Shown: piece after piece, positions 52,033 to 60,963 of the stretch
Numbering within the stretch: the first letter of the stretch is position 1
Layout of the letters: each line of letters opens with the position of its first letter
Assembly: GCA_038529265.1 (NCBI GenBank)
Contig: JBCBDX010000012.1
Coordinates: forward strand, 48,826-112,825
Direction of reading: 5' to 3'
DNA length: 64,000 bases
Source: JBCBDX01 sp038529265
GTDB taxonomy: Bacteria > Pseudomonadota > Alphaproteobacteria > Rhizobiales > Rhizobiaceae
The notes under the pieces: generated by a model
Seen by the model: the letters and a program-made list of their open reading frames with translations, nothing else
Database searches by the model: none
Told to the model about the DNA's origin: nothing
Program-made: the position numbers and the translations under genes

Positions 52033-52905
52033 ATGGAAATGTCCAAGCGGATCGAAGGCGCACTGGAACGCGCCGTTCTGCAAGCGACCGCAACGGGTCG
52101 CCCCAAAAAAGTCTCGGACGCTTTGCGCTATGCAATATTCCCCGGCGGCGCGCGCGTTCGACCGCGGCTCTGCTTGGCGGTGGCCGCCTCTTGCGGCGAC
52201 AGCCATCCACGAGCGGCGGATGCTGCAGCAGCAGCCATTGAGATGCTGCATTGCGCATCATTGGTTCATGATGATTTGCCCTGTTTTGACGATGCAGACT
52301 TAAGACGGGGCAAGCCAACTGTTCACGCCGCCTACTCAGAGCCGTTGGCTGTGCTCGTCGGCGATGCGCTTATTATCCTCGCTTTTGAAACGATAGCGCG
52401 TGAATGTGCGCTCACACCGCAATTGATCGCCCCTTTGATCGGCACAGTCGGCAAGGCAGTCGGCATGCCACATGGGCTCATCGCCGGTCAGGCATGGGAG
52501 AGTGAGACAGGAGACATTCCGCTTGCAGAGTACCATCGCGCGAAGACAGCTGCGCTTTTCACCGGCGCGTGCATCGCCGGTGCAGTTGCCGCAGAAGCTG
52601 ACCCCAATCAATGGCGCGGCGTTGGAGATGCGCTAGGCGCAGCATACCAGGTGGCTGATGATTTAAGTGACTTTGCCGGATCGCAAGAAGAACTCGGCAA
52701 ACCGTGCGGACAAGATGCCATGAACCAGCGCCCCAACGCCGTTCATGAGAACGGATTGGACGCAACCCTTGCCAACCTGAAAGGCCTTGTGGGCGATGCC
52801 GTAGCGGCCATTCCGGAATGCCCGGGCGCTCCCATGTTGCGAAAACTGATTGAGGGTGAAGCCACGCGGCTGGTGCCAAAGGAGTTGGCGCAAAGTGCCG
52901 CTTGA
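52033..52905 (+). CDS. crtE: Geranylgeranyl diphosphate synthase CrtE
   Basis: The prenyltransferase (290 residues) makes GGPP for both phytoene and the phytyl tail of bacteriochlorophyll. The first Asp-rich motif is DDLPCFDDADLRRG, the second DDLSD. GGARVRPRL is the conserved lysine/arginine region. It heads the long operon crtE-crtF-bchC-X-Y-Z-puf and overlaps the crtF start. Confidence 0.94.
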   Translation: MEMSKRIEGALERAVLQATATGRPKKVSDALRYAIFPGGARVRPRLCLAVAASCGDSHPRAADAAAAAIEMLHCASLVHDDLPCFDDADLRRGKPTVHAAYSEPLAVLVGDALIILAFETIARECALTPQLIAPLIGTVGKAVGMPHGLIAGQAWESETGDIPLAEYHRAKTAALFTGACIAGAVAAEADPNQWRGVGDALGAAYQVADDLSDFAGSQEELGKPCGQDAMNQRPNAVHENGLDATLANLKGLVGDAVAAIPECPGAPMLRKLIEGEATRLVPKELAQSAA

Positions 52906-54079
52906 TGCCGCTCAGCTCACTGAAACCCTTCCGCCCGTCACAAGCGAAAACGCAGATGAACGAGTTCGCGGCCCGTCTTGGCTATCAAACCTAAAGCGCC
53001 GTTTGGTAGCGAACCCGAGCTTTCGGAGTTTGGTGCAACGCACACCTTTGCTTCGCAGTATCGCTAGCCAAAGTGCAAACAGCGTTTTTCAACTGACATC
53101 AGGCTTCATCAACAGTCAGATCCTGCTGGCATGCGAAGAGCTCAACCTTTTTGATGAACTATCATCGCCGAAAACCGCAACGGAGCTTGCGGCCAAGTGG
53201 CAAATGGCACCGCAAAGGGCTGCCCGGCTTCTGCAAGCAGCCGAGGGATTGAAGCTGGTCTATGTCGCAGGAAATCACCGTTACGGACTGGACGAGAATG
53301 GGATTGTGATTGCTCAAAGCCCGGGCATTCGCGCCATGATACGCCATCACGCGGCTGTCTACCGAGATCTCACCGATCCAGTTGCACTGCTCAGACACGA
53401 TAGAACGGAGACAGAAACAGCTCAGTTTTGGTCTTATGTCGGCGACGGGGAACACTGGGGCAAACATGTAGGCTCTGAAGATGCACATGATTACTCCACC
53501 CTGATGCGCCTTTCGCAGGCTATGGTGATCGAGCAGGTGCTCGACGCCTATCCCATTGGTCACAAACACATTGGTCTGATCGATATCGGCGGTGGCGACG
53601 GTGCTTTTGTGTCTGCTGCAGCTTCGCGCTGGGACCGTCTCGATGTTGGAATATTCGATTTACCTGCGGTTGCAGACAATGCGCGCCAACGTTTGGCGAA
53701 CTGTGACTTTGCCGACCGCCTTAACATCTACGGTGGATCATTCTTTGATGACGATCTCCCAACCAACGCAGACTGCTTCAGCCTGATTCGTGTTCTCTAT
53801 GACCACCATGACGATGCTGCGCTTTCAATTTTGCGCAGTGTTCGAAAGGCTATGGCGCCCGGTGACACGCTGGTGATCGGCGAACCTCTGGCTGGTGAAA
53901 AGCAAGGCGAACGGCTCGTTCAGTCGTACTTCGCCTTTTATCTCTTGGCGATGCAATCAGGGAAATGCCGCACTGCGCTCGATCTGAAACGGCTGCTAAA
54001 ACGCGCAGGCTTTGCGAGCGCTCGACAAATCAAAACCGCCATTCCCGTCATATCCGGTGCGATTGTAGCGAAAGCCTGA
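52895..54079 (+). CDS. crtF: Hydroxyneurosporene O-methyltransferase CrtF
   Basis: CrtF (394 residues) methylates the C1 hydroxyl of carotenoids with S-adenosylmethionine. It has an N-terminal dimerisation/winged-helix part (SSPKTATELAAKW) and the SAM site LIDIGGGDGAFVSAAASRW. GTG 52895 was chosen as start because AAGGAG precedes it and it lies at the crtE stop; an upstream ATG would sit well inside crtE. Confidence 0.92.
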   Translation: MPLDAAQLTETLPPVTSENADERVRGPSWLSNLKRRLVANPSFRSLVQRTPLLRSIASQSANSVFQLTSGFINSQILLACEELNLFDELSSPKTATELAAKWQMAPQRAARLLQAAEGLKLVYVAGNHRYGLDENGIVIAQSPGIRAMIRHHAAVYRDLTDPVALLRHDRTETETAQFWSYVGDGEHWGKHVGSEDAHDYSTLMRLSQAMVIEQVLDAYPIGHKHIGLIDIGGGDGAFVSAAASRWDRLDVGIFDLPAVADNARQRLANCDFADRLNIYGGSFFDDDLPTNADCFSLIRVLYDHHDDAALSILRSVRKAMAPGDTLVIGEPLAGEKQGERLVQSYFAFYLLAMQSGKCRTALDLKRLLKRAGFASARQIKTAIPVISGAIVAKA

Positions 54080-54097
54080 CACTTATCCCGTCTTTAG

Positions 54098-54115
54098 TGT
54101 ATAATTTAATTGACA
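54098..54115. promoter_or_regulatory. PpsR/CrtJ site 1 upstream of bchC
   Basis: TGTATAATTTAATTGACA matches TGT-N12-ACA exactly, in the 106-base gap between crtF and bchC. A second, near-consensus site follows after 8 bases, with TATAGC (54118-54123) in the spacer as a possible -10 box. Confidence 0.8.
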
Positions 54116-54123
54116 CTTATAGC

Positions 54124-54141
54124 TGTCATATTAAAGTGACG
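54124..54141. promoter_or_regulatory. PpsR/CrtJ site 2 (near-consensus) upstream of bchC
   Basis: TGTCATATTAAAGTGACG is TGT-N12-AC(G), one base off consensus in the same position as site 2 of the crtE promoter. It lies 45 bases before the bchC start codon. Confidence 0.65.
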
Positions 54142-54185
54142 TACTGGAAGAGTCTAAATTTTAGGCACGTTAGAGGGGGGTTGGC

Positions 54186-55127
54186 GTGAAAGCGACGGCC
54201 ATCGTTATTGATCAGCCTGGCAGCGTTCAGCTGCGCGATGTGGCTTTGCAACAGCCATCGTCTGAAGACGTGGTGGTGGACATCCTGTGGTCAGGCATCT
54301 CAACAGGCACTGAAAAGCTCCTTTGGTCTGGCAAAATGCCACCATTCCCCGGCATGGGTTATCCGCTGGTTCCTGGCTATGAAGCGGTCGGGCGCGTAAC
54401 AGGTGCGCATGCCAAGGGTGCCCTATCGGTTGGTGATCTCGTATTCGTTCCCGGCGCTCGATGCTATGAAGACGTGCGGCCGCTGTTTGGCGCATCTGCC
54501 TCCCGCGTTGTGGTCAAAGCAGAAAAGGTTTATCCGATTACGGAAAGCATTGGCCGCAATGGCGTTCTGCTCGCGCTGGCTGCAACAGCATTCCATGCGC
54601 TCTCCGTTTCTGAGCGGCAACTACCCGATCTGATAATTGGCCACGGCGTTCTTGGCCGACTGGTCGCGCGGACCATACTCGCGCTCGGCGGCGAACCACC
54701 AACAGTTTGGGAAGTCAACGATAGTCGTCTTAGCGGAAACGCCGGCTATGAGGTCACAAATGCCTTTGACGATGATTGCAAAAGCTACAATGCGATCATG
54801 GATGCGTCGGGCGACCCGAAAGTCTTGGATCTGGCAATCGCCCACATGGCGCCAAAAGGCGAGATTGTGCTTGCCGGCTTCTATGATCGTGCTCTGAGCT
54901 TCAACTTCGCGCCTGCCTTTATGCGTGAGGCAAGTATGCGCGTGGCCGCCGAATTCACCCGATCCGACGTTTTGGCAGTTCTCGATTTGCTCGATCAAGG
55001 CGCGCTCTCGCTCGATGGTTTAGTCTCTTCGTTTGCCGATATCGAAAAGGCGGGAGACGCCTATGAAGCGGCATTTTCGGACCCTCAATGCACGAAAATG
55101 GTGCTTAACTGGAGACAAGAGGCATGA
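54186..55127 (+). CDS. bchC: Bacteriochlorophyllide hydroxyethyl dehydrogenase BchC
   Basis: BchC oxidises the C3 hydroxyethyl group to acetyl, a late step of bacteriochlorophyll a synthesis. The 313-residue zinc-dehydrogenase-like protein shows GISTGTEKLLWSGKMPPFPGMGYPLVPGYE and a nucleotide-binding half around IIGHGVLGRLVARTILALGG. GTG start at 54186 has AGAGGGGGG before it. Its own promoter with two PpsR sites lies upstream, although crtF also reads in from the left. Confidence 0.94.
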   Translation: MKATAIVIDQPGSVQLRDVALQQPSSEDVVVDILWSGISTGTEKLLWSGKMPPFPGMGYPLVPGYEAVGRVTGAHAKGALSVGDLVFVPGARCYEDVRPLFGASASRVVVKAEKVYPITESIGRNGVLLALAATAFHALSVSERQLPDLIIGHGVLGRLVARTILALGGEPPTVWEVNDSRLSGNAGYEVTNAFDDDCKSYNAIMDASGDPKVLDLAIAHMAPKGEIVLAGFYDRALSFNFAPAFMREASMRVAAEFTRSDVLAVLDLLDQGALSLDGLVSSFADIEKAGDAYEAAFSDPQCTKMVLNWRQEA

Positions 55128-56131
55128 TGGACGACAGTACGCCAGCAGGCCGCGAGGCTTACAATCAGGCACTACGTGATGAAGCTGCTGTTGAACCGGA
55201 TGCGCCCGTCAACGCTGAAGTGACCAAGGAAACGCAGATCATCGCGATCTATGGCAAGGGCGGTATCGGCAAGTCATTTACGCTTGCCAACTTGTCTTAC
55301 ATGCTGGCGCGTCAGGGCAAAAAAGTGCTGCTGATCGGATGCGACCCCAAGTCAGATACCACGTCACTGCTTTTTGGCGGCAAGGCCTGCCCGACGATCA
55401 TCGAAACATCTTCGGCCAAGAAAGAAGCCGGCGAAGAAGTGACCATTTCCGATGTCTGCTTCAAGCGCGATGGCGTTTTTGCCATGGAGCTTGGTGGTCC
55501 GGAAGTCGGACGCGGTTGCGGTGGTCGCGGCATCATTCATGGCTTTGAAACGCTTGAAAAGCTGGGCTTCCACGAATGGGATTTTGATTATGTCCTGCTC
55601 GACTTCCTTGGCGATGTCGTCTGCGGCGGTTTTGGTCTGCCGATCGCCCGTGACATGTGCCAGAAAGTCGTTGTCGTCGGCTCGAATGACTTGCAATCAC
55701 TTTACGTGGCAAACAACGTCTGCTCCGCGGTCGAGTATTTCCGCAAACTTGGTGGCAATGTCGGCGTCGCTGGTTTGGTGGTGAACAAGGATGACGGCAC
55801 AGGTGAAGCCGCAGCTTTTGCAAAAGAAGCAGGCATTCCGATCCTTGGCGCCATCCCACAAGATGAGGACATACGCCGCAAGTCTGCAAACTACCAAATC
55901 ATCGGATATCCGGAAGGCCCGTGGGGCGAACTGTTTGGCGAGTTGGCCGATAATGTTTGCGACGCGCCGCCAACCCAGCCCTCACCTCTTTCGCAAGATG
56001 AACTGCTTGCCCTGTTCGACACCGAAGACACTGGTAGTGACTTCCAGCTAACGCCAGCGACCGAAGTCGATATGTGCGCAGCCTCCAAGCTGAACAAACC
56101 ATCGCTAGAAGTGGTCTACGACGAGGTTTAA
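55124..56131 (+). CDS. bchX: Chlorophyllide a reductase iron protein BchX
   Basis: BchX is the NifH-like, ATP-driven 4Fe-4S electron donor of chlorophyllide a reductase. The 335 residues contain P-loop GKGGIGKS, the DPKSDTTSLLFGGKACPT region and the cluster-binding cysteines in GRGCGGRG and GDVVCGGFGLP. It overlaps the bchC stop by 4 bases and leads bchY-bchZ. Confidence 0.96.
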   Translation: MMDDSTPAGREAYNQALRDEAAVEPDAPVNAEVTKETQIIAIYGKGGIGKSFTLANLSYMLARQGKKVLLIGCDPKSDTTSLLFGGKACPTIIETSSAKKEAGEEVTISDVCFKRDGVFAMELGGPEVGRGCGGRGIIHGFETLEKLGFHEWDFDYVLLDFLGDVVCGGFGLPIARDMCQKVVVVGSNDLQSLYVANNVCSAVEYFRKLGGNVGVAGLVVNKDDGTGEAAAFAKEAGIPILGAIPQDEDIRRKSANYQIIGYPEGPWGELFGELADNVCDAPPTQPSPLSQDELLALFDTEDTGSDFQLTPATEVDMCAASKLNKPSLEVVYDEV

Positions 56132-56138
56132 CAGCACT

Positions 56139-57722
56139 ATGACGACCACTACGCTCATTAAAAGCCCGCATTTGGAAGCTTCGGTCGCGCAAGCCGAAGA
56201 AGCCAAAGCGCATGATGCACGGGTCGAAATGGCCGAAAGCGGTTGCCACGCCGGTGCAGAACAAATGGCGGCGGCGGCAAAGGCGGCTGGCAACAAAGAA
56301 TTGCTTGAAGGCTTTGAGCGCGATTATCCGAAAGGCCCGCATGAGCAGCCCCAATCCATGTGCCCTGCCTTCGGTTCACTGCGCGTCGGTTTGCGCATGC
56401 GCCGAATGGCGACAATCCTGTCCGGCTCAGCATGTTGCGTTTACGGTCTGACGTTCACTTCGCACTTTTACGGCGCGCGTCGATCCGTGGGCTACGTGCC
56501 GTTTGACTCAGAAAGCCTGGTGACCGGCAAACTCTACGAAGATATCCGCGACGCCGTGCATGAAACGGCCGATCCTGAAAACTACGACGCGATTATCGTC
56601 ACCAATCTATGTGTGCCAACCGCGTCAGGCATTCCACTGCAAATGCTGCCTAAAGAGATCAATGGCGTACGTATCGTAGGCATTGATGTGCCCGGCTTTG
56701 GCGTCCCAACCCATGCCGAAGCAAAAGACGTTCTTTCAGCTGCTATGCTGCGCTATGCGCGCGACGAGATCGCAGCAGGCCCGGTACCAATGCCGCGCGC
56801 TGGCGTCGATGGTCGGCCTACCATCACACTTCTAGGCGAGATGTTCCCCGCCGATCCGATGATGATCGCTGCGATGATCGAACCGATGGGCCTTGGCGTC
56901 GGACCAACAGTCCCCGTACGTGAATGGCGCGAGCTCTATGCCGCGCTCGACTGCGCGACTGTCGCTGCCATGCATCCATTCTACACCGCATCATTGCGAG
57001 AATTTACCGCTGCAGGGCGCAGCCATGTGCCATCGGCCCCCGTTGGCGTGGAAGGGACCCAGGACTGGCTCAGCGCTATCGCGAAAGCCTGCAACATCCC
57101 CACCGCCAAAGCGGACGCAGCACGCAACGCCATGCTCGGTGCTACACGAGGCGCGCTGGCCGGCGCGCCGGTCAAAGGCCGGATCACGCTTTCTGGCTAT
57201 GAAGGTTCAGAACTGCTGGTCGCCCGCCTTCTGGTCGAGGCAGGCGCAGATCTGAAATATGTCGGCACCGCCTGCCCCAAAACACCACAGACGCAAGCGG
57301 ACGCCGAATGGCTTTCCGCCAAGGGCGTTCAGCTTCAATTCCGTGCGTCGCTCGAACAGGACATTGCTGCTTTCGAGGAGTTTAAGCCGGATTTGGCAAT
57401 TGGCACGACACCAGTTGTCCAGCACGCAAAAGAAGCAGCGACGCCGGCGCTTTACTTCACCAATTTGATCTCCGCTCGACCGCTTATGGGTCCCGCTGGT
57501 GCTGGCTCAATCGCGCAGGTGGTCAATGCGGCCATTGGCAACAAAGAGCGCTTTGATCGCATGGATGCTTTCTTTGCCGGCGTCGGCAAAGGAGACACGG
57601 CCGGGGTCTGGGAGGATGTCCCGGCCGACCGCTCCGCCTTTCGCAAGAAATATGCGGCGCGCATTGCCGCCCAAGCCAAAAAGAACAACGCCGTTGATGC
57701 TGGCGAGGCGGTGGGCTCATGA
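56139..57722 (+). CDS. bchY: Chlorophyllide a reductase subunit BchY
   Basis: This NifD-like catalytic subunit of 527 residues forms the BchY2Z2 heterotetramer that reduces ring B of chlorophyllide a. Conserved cysteines occur in SMCPAFGSL, SGSACCVYGLTFTSHFYGARRSVGYVPF and TNLCVPT. It starts 7 bases after bchX and overlaps bchZ by 4. Confidence 0.95.
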   Translation: MTTTTLIKSPHLEASVAQAEEAKAHDARVEMAESGCHAGAEQMAAAAKAAGNKELLEGFERDYPKGPHEQPQSMCPAFGSLRVGLRMRRMATILSGSACCVYGLTFTSHFYGARRSVGYVPFDSESLVTGKLYEDIRDAVHETADPENYDAIIVTNLCVPTASGIPLQMLPKEINGVRIVGIDVPGFGVPTHAEAKDVLSAAMLRYARDEIAAGPVPMPRAGVDGRPTITLLGEMFPADPMMIAAMIEPMGLGVGPTVPVREWRELYAALDCATVAAMHPFYTASLREFTAAGRSHVPSAPVGVEGTQDWLSAIAKACNIPTAKADAARNAMLGATRGALAGAPVKGRITLSGYEGSELLVARLLVEAGADLKYVGTACPKTPQTQADAEWLSAKGVQLQFRASLEQDIAAFEEFKPDLAIGTTPVVQHAKEAATPALYFTNLISARPLMGPAGAGSIAQVVNAAIGNKERFDRMDAFFAGVGKGDTAGVWEDVPADRSAFRKKYAARIAAQAKKNNAVDAGEAVGS

Positions 57723-59179
57723 CGTTGATCATCGACCACGATCGTGCCGGCGGCTACTGGGGCTCGGTTTACACGTTTACCGCGATCAAAGGCCTTCAAG
57801 TCATCGTTGATGGTCCAGTGGGTTGTGAAAACCTGCCGGTAACCTCAGTACTGCATTATACCGATGCCCTGCCCCCGCATGAGCTTCCCATCGTTGTAAC
57901 CGGCCTGTCCGAAGAAGAGCTCGGCAAGACAGGCACCGAACAGGCGATGAAGAATGCGCGCGCCGCGCTTGATCCGGATCTGCCCGCCGTTGTTGTCACC
58001 GGCTCGATTGCCGAGATGATTGGCGGTGGGGTGACACCAGAAGGCACCAACATCCAGCGCTTCCTACCGCGTACAATAGATGAAGATCAGTGGCAGTCCG
58101 CAGACCGCGCGCTCAAATGGCTTTGGACCGAGTTTGGCCCCAAGAAGGGCAAGGTCCGTGCCGCCAAGCCCGTACCGGAAGGCGGCAAACCGAAAGTCAA
58201 CATCATCGGTGCGCAATATGGCACCTTCAACCTGCCCTCTGACCTCGCTGAAATCCGTCGCCTGATTGAAGGTATTGGTGCTGAGGTCAACATGACCTTC
58301 CCACTCGGTTCGCACCTGGCTGATGTTCAGAGATTGTCAGACGCCCACGTTAATGTGTGTCTTTATCGGGAGTTCGGCCGCTTGCTCTGCGAGGCGCTTG
58401 ATCGCCCCTATCTGCAAGCACCCATCGGCATTCATTCAACGACTGCATTTCTACGCAAATTGGGCGAGCTGCTGGACCTCGACCCAGAACCATTCATTGA
58501 GCGTGAAAAGCACACAACCCTAAAACCCATGTGGGACCTGTGGCGGTCTGTCACGCAGGATTTCTTTGCAACCGCTTCGTTCGCTATCGTTGCGACAGAA
58601 ACCTACGAGCGCGGCATCCGTCATTTCCTGGAAGACGAGATGGGGCTACCTTGCGCTTTCTCCTTCCAGCGCAATGCCGGAAAAAAGCCCGACAATCAGG
58701 CCATCCGTTCAGCGATCAAAGAAAAGCCACCGCTGATCATGTTCGGCTCTTACAACGAACGCATGTACTTGGCGGAAGCCGGATCGCGCGCAATGTACAT
58801 CCCGGTTTCGTTCCCTGGAGCCATTATCCGACGCCACACCGGCACACCCATCATGGGATATTCCGGCGCAACATGGATGATCCAGGAAGTGTGCAACGGC
58901 ATGTTCGATGCGCTCTTCAACATCATCCCGCTATCCACTGATCTCGATCATGTAGACGCAACGCCAGCGCGCTTGAAGCGCGACATGGCTTGGGCTGCGG
59001 CCGCGCAAGCAGAACTCGATGATCTTATTTCGCGCGAACCGGTCCTGGTACGCATCTCTACCGCGAAACGACTGCGAGACGCAGCCGAGACCATCGCGCA
59101 CTCGGAAAACAGCAGCACCGTCAAACCAGAGCAGGTTCGGCGCGCCCATCAGCAATTATCATCAGTAAGGGCAGCATGA
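57719..59179 (+). CDS. bchZ: Chlorophyllide a reductase subunit BchZ
   Basis: The NifK-like partner of BchY (486 residues). Features are DHDRAGGYWGSVYTFTAIKGLQVIVDGPVGCENLPVTSVLHYTDALP at the N-terminus and a C-terminal extension (HSENSSTVKPEQVRRAHQQ) of the PCP-reductase type. It ends 30 bases before pufQ, so the puf operon promoter may lie inside it. Confidence 0.95.
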   Translation: MTLIIDHDRAGGYWGSVYTFTAIKGLQVIVDGPVGCENLPVTSVLHYTDALPPHELPIVVTGLSEEELGKTGTEQAMKNARAALDPDLPAVVVTGSIAEMIGGGVTPEGTNIQRFLPRTIDEDQWQSADRALKWLWTEFGPKKGKVRAAKPVPEGGKPKVNIIGAQYGTFNLPSDLAEIRRLIEGIGAEVNMTFPLGSHLADVQRLSDAHVNVCLYREFGRLLCEALDRPYLQAPIGIHSTTAFLRKLGELLDLDPEPFIEREKHTTLKPMWDLWRSVTQDFFATASFAIVATETYERGIRHFLEDEMGLPCAFSFQRNAGKKPDNQAIRSAIKEKPPLIMFGSYNERMYLAEAGSRAMYIPVSFPGAIIRRHTGTPIMGYSGATWMIQEVCNGMFDALFNIIPLSTDLDHVDATPARLKRDMAWAAAAQAELDDLISREPVLVRISTAKRLRDAAETIAHSENSSTVKPEQVRRAHQQLSSVRAA

Positions 59180-59209
59180 TGACGCCGAGTTCACATTGGG
59201 AGGAACACC

Positions 59210-59422
59210 ATGGCATATGTTGAGCAAACAACGGGACGTGCCCGTCGCACCCGCGCACGTGATCGCTTTGAGTACCGCGTACTCGTCACACTTTGCTTCG
59301 TTCCCTGCCTGATTGTCGCGACTGCAAGACGCTTTGGCGGCGCAGGCACACAACCCGATTCCATCTTCACCGAGGCGCTTTCATCGGCAAGAGCTGCTGT
59401 TGGCTACGCCTATTTGGCGTGA
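59210..59422 (+). CDS. pufQ: PufQ
   Basis: A small basic membrane protein of 70 residues with one hydrophobic segment (RVLVTLCFVPCLIVATARRF) and the PufQ-like C-terminal FTEALSSARAAVGYAYLA. PufQ is needed for normal bacteriochlorophyll formation during photosystem assembly, probably by handling pigment intermediates. GGGAGG precedes the ATG. It is the first gene of the puf operon. Confidence 0.82.
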   Translation: MAYVEQTTGRARRTRARDRFEYRVLVTLCFVPCLIVATARRFGGAGTQPDSIFTEALSSARAAVGYAYLA

Positions 59423-59501
59423 AGCATGGTTCACCTTTGACGGCCGTCTACGACCGTCAAAACGCGAAGGGACTTGGGTCACCACGTTCCAGAGCAACCC
59501 G

Positions 59502-59519
59502 GCCGCGGGGCCCCGCGGC
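59502..59519 (+). other. GC-only palindrome before pufB
   Basis: GCCGCGGGGCCCCGCGGC is a perfect 9-bp palindrome made only of G and C, ending 9 bases before the AGGAGG of pufB. In RNA it would form a stable stem at the 5' side of the pufBA message, consistent with a stabilising or processing element. Confidence 0.6.
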
Positions 59520-59541
59520 GACGTGACTAGGAGGTAAATTT

Positions 59542-59763
59542 ATGTCCAGTCCAAATAGCGTTTCACTCTCCGGCATGTCCGAAGGTGAAGCCCAGGAGTT
59601 CCACAAGTTCTACCTGCAAGGGATGACGCTTTTCGCAGCTATCGCTGTGGTTGCTCACTTCCTCGTATGGCTCTGGCGCCCGTGGATCCCCGGCCCGAAT
59701 GGTTACGCTGCTCTTGAGAACGTAAACCAAACGGTATCGGCACTCCTGCCAATGCTTTCGTAA
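59542..59763 (+). CDS. pufB: Light-harvesting 1 beta polypeptide
   Basis: The 73-residue LH1 beta chain has a polar N-terminus (GMSEGEAQEFHKFYLQGM), one membrane span and the bacteriochlorophyll-ligating histidine in AVVAHFLVWLWRPWIP. It is longer at the C-terminus than most LH1 beta chains (extra GPNGYAALENVNQTVSALLPMLS). AGGAGG is 7 bases before the ATG. Confidence 0.95.
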   Translation: MSSPNSVSLSGMSEGEAQEFHKFYLQGMTLFAAIAVVAHFLVWLWRPWIPGPNGYAALENVNQTVSALLPMLS

Positions 59764-59775
59764 AGGAGAAGCGAC

Positions 59776-59970
59776 ATGTGGAGAATCTGGATGGTTTTCG
59801 ACCCGCGCAAAACGCTGGTCGTCCAAGGCGTATTCCTGTTCTCGCTGGCTGCGATGATTCATTTCGTCCTGCTGTCGACAGAACGCTTCAACTGGTTCGA
59901 AGGCAACCCGGTAACAACCGGATCGCTCGACGTGAACACGGCAGTGCAAGCACTGACCATGCTCACTTAA
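59776..59970 (+). CDS. pufA: Light-harvesting 1 alpha polypeptide
   Basis: The 64-residue LH1 alpha chain has the conserved start MWRIWMVFDPRKTLVVQGVF and the pigment-binding histidine in SLAAMIHFVLLST. It lies 12 bases after pufB and is followed by a strong hairpin. Confidence 0.95.
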   Translation: MWRIWMVFDPRKTLVVQGVFLFSLAAMIHFVLLSTERFNWFEGNPVTTGSLDVNTAVQALTMLT

Positions 59971-59988
59971 GTTCCAGCGAACTAAAAA

Positions 59989-60028
59989 TGGTGGCGGGCA
60001 AAGGCCCTCTCGAACTTGCCCGCCACCA
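59989..60028 (+). other. pufA-pufL intercistronic hairpin
   Basis: TGGTGGCGGGCAA and TTGCCCGCCACCA form a perfect 13-bp stem with a 14-base loop. In purple bacteria a hairpin here protects the pufBA message from 3' decay, so LH1 is made in excess of reaction centre. No T-run follows, so readthrough to pufLM is expected. Confidence 0.85.
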
Positions 60029-60096
60029 AACGAATTTCGTCCAAACACGCCAACCGGAACGCCCCAAAACGCACCGACTTGGCATCGGAGGTAACT

Positions 60097-60951
60097 ATGG
60101 CAATGCTTAGCTTTGAGCGGAAATATCGCGTTCGCGGCGGCACGCTCGTTGGCGGCGACCTTTTTGATTTTTGGGTCGGTCCCTTCTATGTGGGCTTCTT
60201 CGGCGTGACGACGGCATTTTTTGCCGCGCTCGGTACAGTACTCATCGTCTACGGTGCGGCCCTCGGACCCACCTGGAACATCTGGCTGATTTCAATTAAT
60301 CCGCCACCCATTGAATATGGCCTCGGGCTAGCCCCGCTCGCTGAAGGCGGCCTGTGGCAAATTATAACTATTTGCGCGATTGGCGCATTTGTCTCGTGGA
60401 TTTTGCGGGAAGTGGAAATCTGCCGCAAACTCGGCATCGGCTATCACATACCGTTTGCCTTCTCTGTAGCGGTTTTTGCCTATGTGACACTCGTTGTCTT
60501 CCGCCCTCTTCTTTTGGGCGCTTGGGGACACGGATTTCCGTACGGCATCATGAGCCACCTGCAGTGGGTGTGGAACACCGGCTATCAATACGGCAACTTC
60601 CACTACAACCCGGCGCATATGATTGCGATCACGTTCTTCTTCACCACAACACTGGCGCTTGCGCTCCACGGCGGCATGGTTCTGTCGGCTGTCAATCCGC
60701 GCACGCACAAGTCCAAAGGTGCAGAACGCAACGAAGTTAAAACGCCGGAATATGAAGACACCTACTTCCGCGACACCATCGGCTATTCCATCGGCACGCT
60801 CGGCATTCACCGCCTCGGTCTGCTCTTGGCCCTGAATGCCGGTTTCTGGTCTGCGGTCTGTATCTTCATCTCAGCCGGCCCGATCTATGGCGGTTCATGG
60901 ATCGATTGGTGGGAGCCGCTTCGCGAGTTCTCACTGATGTGGGCACGCTAG
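60097..60951 (+). CDS. pufL: Photosynthetic reaction centre L subunit
   Basis: The 284-residue five-helix subunit binds half of the special pair and the primary quinone path. It starts MAMLSFERKYRVRGGTLVGGDLFDFWVGPFYVGFFG. The HLQWVWNTGYQYGNFHYNPAHM segment carries the special-pair histidine, and HRLGLLLALNAGFWS an iron-ligand histidine. GGAGGT precedes the ATG at 60097; the frame continues upstream without homology. Confidence 0.97.
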   Translation: MAMLSFERKYRVRGGTLVGGDLFDFWVGPFYVGFFGVTTAFFAALGTVLIVYGAALGPTWNIWLISINPPPIEYGLGLAPLAEGGLWQIITICAIGAFVSWILREVEICRKLGIGYHIPFAFSVAVFAYVTLVVFRPLLLGAWGHGFPYGIMSHLQWVWNTGYQYGNFHYNPAHMIAITFFFTTTLALALHGGMVLSAVNPRTHKSKGAERNEVKTPEYEDTYFRDTIGYSIGTLGIHRLGLLLALNAGFWSAVCIFISAGPIYGGSWIDWWEPLREFSLMWAR

Positions 60952-60963
60952 GAGGAAAACATC

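Noticed and set aside
59313..59537. Possible extra gene overlapping pufQ
   Set aside because: The frame overlaps pufQ, is Arg/Pro-rich without a membrane segment, and spans the GC palindrome. It has no ribosome binding site.
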